DNA of 64,000 bases, taken from Erigeron canadensis (taxonomy: Eukaryota; Streptophyta; Magnoliopsida; Asterales; Asteraceae). Under the pieces are notes generated by a model. The model saw only the letters and a list, made by a program, of their open reading frames with translations, did no database searches and was not told the origin of the DNA. A program made the position numbers and the translations under genes. Below, in pieces: positions 22,118 to 31,800 of the stretch. Where the stretch lies: contig NC_057769.1 in assembly GCF_010389155.1 (NCBI RefSeq), positions 6,262,735 through 6,326,734 of the forward strand. The letters run 5' to 3'. Numbering within the stretch: position 1 is the first letter of the stretch; every line of letters starts with the position of its first letter.

Positions 22118-24282
22118 TCAAATGTCATTCCTTCTTCGTCTTGTATTCTTTTCTAGACATATTGATGTTGCAACCATATGTTTATGACTACCAAGCTTTA
22201 TAGATTCGGAATTTCTCATGATCCTAAGCCGCTTCACAGTGCTTAGAAACATCCTGAAATCAAATAATGTTGCCAGGACGAATTTAAGTAACTGACTAAC
22301 TGAAATAAACCATTTGTTATCTTTGAGCAACAAATGATAAAACGTACTGCCAAGGAACGTCACCAACAAGCATACAGTCTCCGTCTTTATCTTGATAAGT
22401 GAGCACGAACTCAGATGTTGCATCCAACAGTTTTGACGGGGTTGCTGTTTCTGTGTGTGTCCCTAAAGACCATAAACATTGTCAATTTAGCATTTTTGGA
22501 TCGAAATTTGCACAATGGTTGTATAAGAAAAAAGCAAACACCACAACATGTAAAGCTTACGACATAGGTGGCAAATTAAAAGCATATTTTATAAATAAAT
22601 TTGATTTGGATGGTATTTTATTATGAACTGGTCAAAGAAAAAGAATTAGCTGAAAAGGAAACAGGCTGAAGGTTGCCAAAGTCTATATCTAATGCATACA
22701 ATCTTCCAAATTGTATTATTCAAAGGCATATCATTTGATTATGTTGTATTTATAATTACAATTAAGGCATTATTTAGTTTTCAATATAAAGGACAAAATG
22801 TGTTAGCAGGTCTGCTCAAAGTTACAGTCCACCCATTTTGCTAATTTTACATGTTTTGACTTGCAGAGTCACATGTTTTGACCCAGACCAATCATGACCC
22901 ATTAGGCCATTACTCAACAAGTCCATTTTTCCACTTCTAAATTTAGACATGAACAATTGTGAAACAACTTATAAATCATAAAAAGCGTGCAAGTAAAATC
23001 AGATGGCAAACTTACGTTCTTGACAAAACATATCTTCCAACGTTTGTGCTAATGTTGCATACGAACTATGAGCGTTGAGATCAACTTTCCTTCCGATTAA
23101 CCTTCCATCCATATTCACCTTCACTGCTAGATAACCTTTGTTCAAAACCCCTTTTTTCCTCTCAGAATAAAGGTCGTTTTTGATAGTTTTGTTTGGTTCG
23201 GGTGTTGAGCTAGTTTCTTCGTCTGGTGACTTGGTTTGTTTAGCTAGCCTGTGACCTCTTCTTATCGGAGGCCACCCAACCACACTACAATAATACAATT
23301 CCAAAACCCAAATCATATTCATTATAAACAAAACCATGCACTAGGGTAACAGGCGACCACAAACTCATAGTAAACAAAATCCAGGATACGCTGACCGGCC
23401 TACATGTCTTGACCAAGGAAGATATGCGAAAGACATTCTTCAGACTCCTTGGACACCGAGTAGAATCTCCACTAGAGATTCTGAAGGCCACTAGGCAACC
23501 CGTTTGTTAAGTTCAAGATTTATACTACCAACAATTACTTTAATCACTATATAAAATTCCAATACTTCAGCATTTGATCAAAACTATTATATCCCTAGGC
23601 TCCTATTATTCTTGATACGAAATTTCCATACAATAAGTAATTTAAAATTCCTATTTATTATCTTCCATATAACTCTATTTCATGAAAGTAACTAAAATAG
23701 CAACAAACTCACCACTAGGGAAGTGTTTGGTTGGCTTATCCATTTTTTTGGCTTAGTTTTGATAATCTTATCAGCCATAAAACAAGCCACAAAAAATGGG
23801 CTTATCTATATAAGCCAAACCCAAATAAGCCAATAAGCGTTAAAAAATAAGCTAAGCCAAACACCCCCTTAAGACTAGTAGGCATGCAGCACAACAATTA
23901 ACTAACATACAAAATTTGCAGGAATTTTAATAATATGTAACATAAAAACACAAATTCAAAAATTCATACAGGCAAAATCATAGAAAGAAAAACATAAGGT
24001 CATAAATTACCTAGTAGAGGTAAAATCTTTAGCAGTCAAAATTCTAGCATATTGACCAACACAACCAGATACATTTGACTTCAAACCATTACCACCACCA
24101 CCTATACTCAATCCAAGGCCTAATTCAAGATTTCCATCATCATCATTATCATCAACTAATGGAAATGGTGAAGAAACTTCAGACAACATACACATATCTT
24201 TATTGTTATTCTTACTAGTCAAGATTGACCCACCACCAGTTGTTGACCCATTTGATGATACCCCATCAAAACCATCATCCAT
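22118..24282 (-). CDS. Aux/IAA transcriptional repressor (IAA11/12/13-like)
   Basis: Four exons, 24282-24011, 23284-23016, 22462-22348 and 22253-22118, join to 263 residues with consistent phases. Domain I is the EAR repressor motif L-E-L-G-L-G-L-S (52-59), which recruits [15 protein letters not shown] (about 81-88) is typical of the IAA12/13 group. Domain II, V-V-G-W-P-P-I (92-98), is the auxin-dependent degron bound by TIR1/AFB. Domains III/IV form a PB1 fold, with [13 protein letters not shown] and an acidic D-K-D-G-D...V-G-D-V-P-W. The protein represses ARFs in the nucleus until auxin triggers its degradation. A basic R-R-R-R near the C-terminus may aid nuclear import. Convergent with the receptor kinase gene, whose stop is 758 bp away. 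Intron 1 holds a Harbinger-like MITE. Confidence 0.93.
23718..23868. mobile_element. Small Harbinger-like MITE in Aux/IAA intron 1
   Basis: The 151-bp unit has GGGAAGTGTTTGGTTGGCTTAT at its left and, reversed, GGGGGTGTTTGGCTTAGCTTAT at its right, with internal TAAGCC/GGCTTA repeats. Flanking triplets are CTA and TTA, an imperfect TWA duplication. Lies wholly in the intron, 1-bp phases unaffected. Confidence 0.65.
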
Positions 24283-24329
24283 TTTCACACACAAACACAC
24301 ACAAAGAAAAAAAGATAAAGATTGAACCT

Positions 24330-24545
24330 TTTTAATCACAAATTGAAACTTTTTAACAAATTTCCAAAACTTTTTACCAAGATACAAACTTTTTAGTAAA
24401 AATTGAAACTTTTTACTAAAAATTCAAGCTTTTTAACAAGAAGGCTGAAACTTTAAGTGAAATTCAAACTTTTCAGTAAAAGTTTAGAAAACTTCTGAAC
24501 GAATTTGAAACTTTTTACTAATCAAAAGCTTTTATACAAAAATGA
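24330..24545 (-). promoter_or_regulatory. Repeated TAAAAAGTTT motif in the Aux/IAA 5' leader/promoter
   Basis: Read on the gene's strand, about eight copies of (T)AGTAAAAAGTTTSAA-like units lie about 20 bp apart (for example near 24345, 24367, 24386, 24404, 24466 and 24504), starting about 50 bp upstream of the ATG. Several contain the self-complementary TTTTTAGTAAAAA/TTTTTACTAAAAA. This is in the likely 5' UTR or core promoter. Function is unknown; a CACACAAACACACACAAAG stretch lies between it and the ATG. Confidence 0.6.
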
Positions 24546-24869
24546 AACATGGGCTTATTTCAGTTACAGATATGAAGAGAAAAGAATTTCTGTTTTGGGA
24601 GAAAATGACATGGGGTGATGGGGCCGAGGTGTCTGCTTTATGCCCTTCATATTTTCAATCATTTCCTTTTACTGAAATTGTCCCCAAATGAGGAAGTTGT
24701 CCATGCAATAGAAAGTTGCAATACATGCAGTACTTGTTGTACATTGTTGATTTTGGACACATTCAATTATCACAAGAAAAAGGTTTCTGGATAACAATGA
24801 TATGTTTTTCATCTTCAAACAAGAAATGGTACAACGCACCTCTGAACAATTTTGTTTATATATTTTATA

Positions 24870-25153
24870 GGGATAAGTATACCAGAGAATGGAATGAGCT
24901 ATATATAAATGTTTATGTTGTGTAACGAACTAAATGGATGTTTATTATATGCAATGAACTTTCAAATCCCGGCTATTGAATCTATCCGGCCAGTAAAAAC
25001 TTACAAGTGACAACTTATATGGTTGTCACATATACTCAGATACATCAATAAGCGGGATTTGAAAGTTCATTGAATACAATAAACATCTAAATAATTCATT
25101 ACACAACATAAACATTTATGTATAGTTCATTATATTCCCATGTACTTATCCCT
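24870..25153. mobile_element. Mutator-type MITE 3, upstream of the Aux/IAA gene
   Basis: The TIRs extend about 110 bp: left GGGATAAGTATACCAGAGAATG, right reversed GGGATAAGTACATGGGAATA, then TAAATGTTTATGTTGTGTAA in both and CAATGAACTTTCAAATCCCG in both. The core has the family's ACAAGTGACAAC...GGTTGTCAC. Flanks TATTTTATA and TATTGAATA match at 7 of 9. Sits 588 bp upstream of the Aux/IAA ATG. Confidence 0.85.
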
Positions 25154-25260
25154 ATTGAATATGTACTTATTTTTATTTTCAAGTATAACTTTATTAAAAT
25201 TTCTTTTTTAAGTATATTTTTTTTAAAAATTTGCTTCAAAATCTTTTTAAAATCTCTTTA

Positions 25261-25775
25261 GATGTATCCTACAACAGACTTGTAGGTCCTGTCCCCGAAA
25301 ATGGGATGCTTAGAACAATAAACCCGACTTGACTAGCTCCATGCACCGAAAACATGACTCACAATTCGCGACACAAGCATTCACACACGAAACACATGAT
25401 CACAGGATGGGTTATTGGTTTGTTCGTGGTCTTAGCTTCTTTTATAATGGCTTTCGTGGGAAAAGCTCTGTATGACAAATGGTACACCGTACACGAATGG
25501 TGGCTATTTTGAAGAAAGATTCAAAGATGGGAAAAGGAGTAGAATGGGCATGGTGGCCGGCTAATGGCATTTCAAAAACTGTGTTAAAAGAATCAAACAT
25601 GTTTGAAACATGAGAATAGTCCCGAGAAGAATTTGTGCATCAGTGGTGCGATTTTCTGCTCATTATGTGTAGAAATTATGCACATTTTGAAAGTTTTTTG
25701 GTCTGTTAATTATGTGTAGAAGTACTTTCATTATTATGAGTTCAGATCTTAATCAAAATCAATAGTTACTTGAGC
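25261..25775 (+). pseudogene. Truncated duplicate of the MIK1-like gene, kinase domain deleted
   Basis: The first 360 bp correspond to parent positions about 19932-20315 (end of the LRRs, membrane span and juxtamembrane), with a 30-bp deletion at the N-P-S-D-L-V-G-N stretch and several frameshifts. It then jumps to the parent's 3' UTR (from about 21361, CATGAGAATAGTCC...). About 1.05 kb of parent sequence, which is the kinase domain, intron and stop, is missing. It has no start and cannot encode a receptor. It lies in direct orientation on the other side of the Aux/IAA gene, between a Mutator MITE and a hAT MITE. Confidence 0.9.
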
Positions 25776-25895
25776 CTGAAGAGATGATCCACCCCAAAAG
25801 CATTGCAAACGGGCAGATTCAAGTTGCTGCTATTTTTCATAAACTAATTACAATTATCAAAACAAAATTCAAGCTAAATATTGACATATTGTAAG

Positions 25896-26408
25896 TAAGG
25901 TTGACAATTTTGATACGGAACCTGTTAACACGACACGACACAACCTGTTCTTAACAGGTTTCATGTCTTAACAGGTCCGGACCTGTTAAGACCTGTTAAG
26001 ATTCGTGTCTTAACAGATCCGGACCTGTTAAGACATGTTAAGATTATACATATATATAAAATACCAAGAATTGATATTATGATTTGATATATGATTTTTA
26101 TAAGGTAAGATGTTTATAAACTTTTGTAATGTAAGGATTATTGTCGTTATAAAATAGTTGAGATTTGTAAAAGTTTTGTATCCTTAAGTTTTTTTTTTCA
26201 ATATTAGTCAAGAATTCTATAAAATACATGTTAACAGGTTCCTTAACAGGTCTTAACAGGTGCACCTGTTAATTTTCGTGTTGTGTTCGTGTTTGAAAAA
26301 AATGACACGATTAGTTAAGAGGTCGTGTTCGTGTTTGACCTTAACAGGTTCGTGTTTTAACAGGTCCGTGTCTTAACAGGTTTCATGTGACCTGTTATGT
26401 CAGCCTTA
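25896..26408. mobile_element. hAT-type MITE (513 bp) with CTTAACAGGT subterminal repeats
   Basis: A perfect 8-bp duplication ATTGTAAG flanks it (25888-25895 and 26409-26416). TIRs are TAAGGTTGACA and, reversed, TAAGGCTGACA. Both subterminal zones hold many copies of TTAACAGGT in both orientations (about ten on each side), with TCCGGACCTGTTAAG variants, as expected of hAT transposase-binding sites. No ORF. Confidence 0.88.
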
Positions 26409-26500
26409 ATTGTAAGATAGTTTGACTTCTAATCTATAATCAAAAGAAAATTCCGCAAATGTAACTCTTAATTAGCTTAGAGTATTATAAAACTTAATTA

Positions 26501-27115
26501 AATACTTTTATGAAGCTAATATATATGTGAACTTGAAGAAAGTATTTTAGGAATATACAAACAATGCTTGGTCAATAAACTCATCTTGTTTATTTTAAGA
26601 AGAGAGTGACATGAGCTCAAATTATTAAAGATGGAAATACAATTACTAAATAATGTCTACAAGCATGGTAGCCACGCAATGCGGCGACAGAAGTGGGAAA
26701 GGCGGTCTGTTTTATTAGGAATTTTAGGTAGTTACGTAAATAAAAAATAAAAATAAAAAAGTTTAAGGGCAAATAAAATATTTTAAAGACAAGAAATATT
26801 TAATATGGAGTAAAAGAAGATAATATTTCCTAACACTAAAAATTAATTACTCGTAATATGATCAACAGTGTGTCAAAAACAACAAGATCAATAAAATCAA
26901 TTCAAAACAACATGTTTTCAAACTTAAACACAGAGTACTAAAATACTTCTATATATGAAGCTAATATATATGTGAACATCATGAAAGTATTTCAGGAATA
27001 TACAAACAATGGTTGGTCAACTCTATTTCTACATATCAATTATTGATTATGACCATAATAGAGTAATATTATCAACAGTGTCAAAAACAACAACATGTTT
27101 TCAGACTTGGAAAAC
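26501..27115. repeat. Direct repeat pair, about 80 bp
   Basis: AATACTT...TGAAGCTAATATATATGTGAAC...GAATATACAAACAAT..TTGGTCAA occurs at 26501-26575 and again at 26942-27020. ATCAACAGTG..TCAAAAACAACAA is also repeated near 26861 and 27071. This looks like a local duplication about 440 bp apart. No gene in the interval. Confidence 0.7.
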
Positions 27116-27162
27116 GAATATAGATATATATGTACATTATAAACGGATTATTAATTAGGATG

Positions 27163-27710
27163 TCATTGTCGATTTCTTTCAAACTCGATAGCCGATTCCA
27201 TGTCCCGTAACAGATACGGTAGTAGCATAGATGGTGGTTCGTGTAGGAAAACGCATTCATCGGTCTGTTTACCACCCAAGTGTGCCAACACATCCGCACA
27301 TTGGTTCCCATCTCGTCTTGTATGAACTAACACACATTTTTGCTCCACCTTTAACGTATCAATATCTTCCAAGACCTTCTTCAGCGGATGATCCCTGTCC
27401 AGCGATTCGGGCCGAAGCCTTAAAATCGTTTCACAGTCGGTCTCGATCAATAAGTTTGAAAGATTCTTGTCTTTGATTAAACACAATCCTTTATAAATGC
27501 TCCAAACCTCGGCGTCTAAACTCGTGTGAGACTTTCCGCCTTCCATCTTGCCCATATAACCCCATACCCATCTTCCTTTCGAATCTCGGATCAGCCCCCC
27601 GAAACTCGACGGGCCAGGATTCCCTTTGGAACTGCCATCCGTGTTCAGGATTCCCTTTATAATTCTGGCTTGGTTGCGAACTTGCGAATGAATTGATAAT
27701 AATGATGAAA
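27163..27710 (-). pseudogene. RNase H-like domain (LINE-derived or domesticated fragment)
   Basis: From about 27700 to a stop at 27163 the frame is open. It starts with N-T-D-G-S-S-K-G-N-P-G, the first catalytic Asp motif of RNase H. Then come S-L-D-A-E-V (Glu), I-E-T-D-C (second Asp) and H-T-R-R-D-G-N-Q-C-A-D (His/Asp). So all catalytic positions are present in about 160 residues. This domain often ends plant L1-type LINEs, and no reverse transcriptase lies upstream. I could not find a start codon or promoter; it may be part of a decayed LINE or a small RNase H gene. Confidence 0.65.
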
Positions 27711-28867
27711 ATTTAGTCGAAAGTGTAATGTAAGGGTTTTAACTAATTGGAATGAGGCCGGGTTTACTAGATCACTATCTATACATAACTACGAATTACT
27801 CGAGTCTCCACCGACCTTTCAAAACTAATATATGGAAACAAGTTTTTTGCTTGGAGATCGAACACTAGTTAAATATTTATGGAAACAGTTATGTATTCTA
27901 GTTCTCATAAGGAAACAAATTATAAAAAGTACTAGAATAAACCGTACCCCAACGTATACATAGATGCAAATTTTTCAGATTAAAAATAAAAATAATAAAT
28001 GAGAATATCGAAACACTTATGAAATCATATATATTTTGATTTAATTTAATTTTAAATAGACAAAAGATGATTATTACAAAATATATTTCATAAATAATTT
28101 CTTTAGATTATTTTTTTAAGAAAAATACGGTTACCTATAAAATAACTTTTTAGTTAGTCAAAACATTTTTCTTTAAATACCTTTTATAGAATTTCAGTAA
28201 ATGAAAATTTGAAACTATATTCTAAAGATTCCAATATAAACTACTCGTATCTTCTTTTTTTTTTTCTTTTAAAGAAAATGCTAAACAAAGCCCTTAGTCC
28301 TCAAGTCCTCACTATACAATTACAATTACAATTACATCAACCTCAAGTCCTCACTATACAAGCAACAACCAAAGATTAGCGCCATACCACTCATAGTTCC
28401 CAACTAGAATATAGAGGAAGTAACGTTCAAAATACATATGTATGCGATGTTACAAACTAGTGAATATAAAGTTTAACTGATTTTTCAAAACTAAATTAAA
28501 ATTCAAGATGGAAAAAATGATTACGCTTAAAACCCAACCCATAATGCAGGTGAAACGTAACTAATTTTGCATCAGCTAAAACACAATAAAAAGAGAGGCA
28601 TAATCGAACCAACATGACAAAAAAAACATGCATTTCTTTAAATTGAAAGTTTTAAAAAAACAGCCAGGAGATGGATACCGCTTGTGCGATATCAATACCC
28701 AGATATCAATTCTCTAACATGTGTTCAACATGTTGAACAAGATGAGCATAATGCAACACAAAACCACAATCCAGAAGTTTGTTTATAAACCAAAACCTTT
28801 ATCGCAAAAAACAGACCCTCCCAAGAACCTTGGCATGCCGTCTTTGTAGTAAACATTGGTATTATGT
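27711..28867. other. Intergenic stretch downstream of the G3BP-like gene
   Basis: No coding frame. CCTCAAGTCCTCACTATACA is repeated at about 28298 and 28341, with (AATTAC)n between. The last few hundred bases before 28868 are presumably the 3' UTR of the minus-strand gene. Confidence 0.5.
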
Positions 28868-31800
28868 CTAACGATACCCATTGCCTCTGGCATAAGAACC
28901 ACCACCGTAACGTCCTCCTCTTTGGGCATCACCCCGCCCTCTTCCAGCTCCTCTTCCTCCTGCTCAAATAACCCCGCAATAAGTCAACATTCACTAAAGT
29001 ATCATACTTTTAAGGGTTCGACAAAATGGGTTCTGCTTTGATGATTAAAAGGTCAAAGGTATACGATATGGGGAAGTTAAGAAAGACATCCCCTCTAAAA
29101 GTCTAACTGGTGAAAGAAATATATAAAATTAGCCAACTGTCTTTAACATTTAATAAATAATGTTCCAGATTTATTTTAATTCATCAAATTGTGAGTAACC
29201 AAAAGCAACTCAAATATGAAATAACACATACTTCCCCCGCGAGTGCCACCACTGCTGTTTGCTCTCCTCTCTTCAATATAAACTTGCCTTCCAGCTAAGT
29301 GAATCGGGGACGCCTAAAACACATAACCGAAAAAATTATTGAATTAAGCTATATGGCAAAGGATTGCACTATGCAATATATTCTCAACAATAAGAGCAAC
29401 CATCTAATTTACATTTTTATCAGGCTTCACACACTACACATGCTTCGAGCAGCATGATTAACGTAAAACATTGGCATTTAAGAAAAACAATACCATAATC
29501 TTTGATGACGGAAAAAAACCTTTTTAATACTTTAATAGAAATCTGCTAGTAAACTTGTACATGTATAATGTCTCTAACCTATGTATACTTTAATAGAAAT
29601 CTGCTAGTAAACTGATGCGAGCATATTATGGGATGGGTTCGTATCAATTGGTATCAGAGACAACCCAACCTTTCAAGGTTCCAGCGCTCGGAGTGGTGGC
29701 CTATGGAGTGGTGGCTTGGACCCAAGGAGAAGGGTGCCAACCGTGACCAACATAGTCGTGACCAACGAGGACGTTGGCTCTTCAAAGGGTGGGGTATTTA
29801 TATGATCCCACATCGGCCAAGTATGAGATTGGTTGGTGGTTTACAAGCCTAGGTGTCCCCTCCTCCTTTGAGCTAGCTTTTGGGATTGAGTTCTACACCT
29901 AGCTTACGGCATGATGCGAGCATATTATGGGATGGGTTCGTATCATAAACTTGTACATTGGCATTTAAGAAAAACAATACCATAATCTTTGAAGACTTGT
30001 TTGTTCGCATCAACATTCTTTTTCAGATCCCAGTAATGCAGACGTATTGGAGTATACAAAAAATCATGAATTATCAACGTCTACCCCATTGGCAAGTATG
30101 CTCCCAAGTATCCAGATAATTTGAATATTGTTACCAACATATTAAACAAAAGCCACTGACTATTTTTGACCCAAGACCGGGGCATAAGCAAAACAAACAT
30201 CTAGGATACCTAACTGAACCTACATTATTCATAAGTATATAATTTAAGATCATGACCTCTACTACACACACTCTTGAACCTTAAATGAAAGACGGAGATA
30301 GAGTACAAACCTCAATTGCTTTCTGAACGCCCTCTAAGTCCTCATACTCCACGAATGCAAAGCAAATGCCAACATCCTGCATGTAATTACAAATTATTAT
30401 AACAATTTTAACAGAAATAGTGAGAGCTATAACACGAAAGACAACCACCTTGCGATTCTTCAAGAACACGCCATCTTGTTTAATTTTACCAAAATTCTTG
30501 AACTCCTCAAAAATTTCATGACTAGTAACAGTAGTTGGCAAGTTCCTCACATAAACAGACTTTGAGTCTACTGAAAATCCAAAAACACAAAAATATATTA
30601 TAACTTGAAGTTCTCGTAGTGGCGTTACATCTTTTAGGGAGGCTTAACATATAATTGTTTCAAGCATAATTGCAACACACCAAGAAACAAAATGAAAAGC
30701 AATTTAATTTACCTTCTTCGCTAGTGAAAGATTCTTGTGGCACCTGAGTAGTCGATTCAGGTACATAAGAAACAGGTGTTGGCGGAGCAACGGGTTCAGG
30801 AATCTGATCCCATTCTGAGGCAGGCGTGACACTCTTGGTGACAGATGGTTGGGCGGGGACTGATGGTGACTTCCCTTTTGATCGCAACTTTTAAAATTTA
30901 ACATGCATGGAGAGATATGCATATGTTAATTACAAACAAAAAGCAAATAACATGGCAGAAATACCTTCAACTAAAATCAAGATTGAATCCTAGTTCTGCA
31001 AGATATGGCACATTACACAACACATACAGATAGCCAAAAAAGCAACACTACTTCTAACCTACCATCAACAACTTATTTCATCTTAATGTAACCATTGACA
31101 GAACGATAAGATTATAGTTTGGGGCTTCAATTCAATTGCAAAAAAAAATTCACTTTATTTCTCGTTTATTTACTGAACTTCAAAGTTATTACTAGAACCA
31201 TCCAACCTTAGATAACCTAGCATTTTAAAATATTTCTGATCCAAATCACCCACAATGATCTAAAAAGTGTTACTGATGAATGTGTCAACCCAGGTTAATT
31301 TTAATCTGTAAACAGTCTGAACAATAAAATAAAAAACCGAAAGAATCCAGGCTGAAAGCATCCTAAGTATTTATAATGCATAAAAACCCTCCTGCGTCAT
31401 CTTAATCATGATGATTATTGTTGAATAATATAACTTTTGTGATCATTCTTTTTTTGAACCGCCTTCTGTAATCATATTTGACACGATTTATTTGTTTAAC
31501 AAAGATTTAAAAGTTTAGGACAAACAGGTGTTTTGGGTTAACCTATCCCATCCATCTGGTATTGACCCCTAACATAAAATTAGGTGTTTTAGCCCATTTC
31601 GCCACCTCAAGGCTCTATCATATAAAAGGCGATAGTACAATATTACGTACAATAGAAGCGTATGTGAACTTCACAGGTTCTGCAACAGGCTCTTCTGCTG
31701 CAGAAACTGGTTCTTGAACATATTCTACTCTGTGCTTGTGCACAGGTTCTTGAACATATTCTACTCTATTCTGATGCGCAGGCTCTTGAACATATTCATC

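Noticed and set aside
26650..26710. Reversed Helitron-like GC tail (CACGCAATGCGGCGAC)
   Set aside because: The bases after the tail do not give CTRR followed by T, and no 5' end was found.
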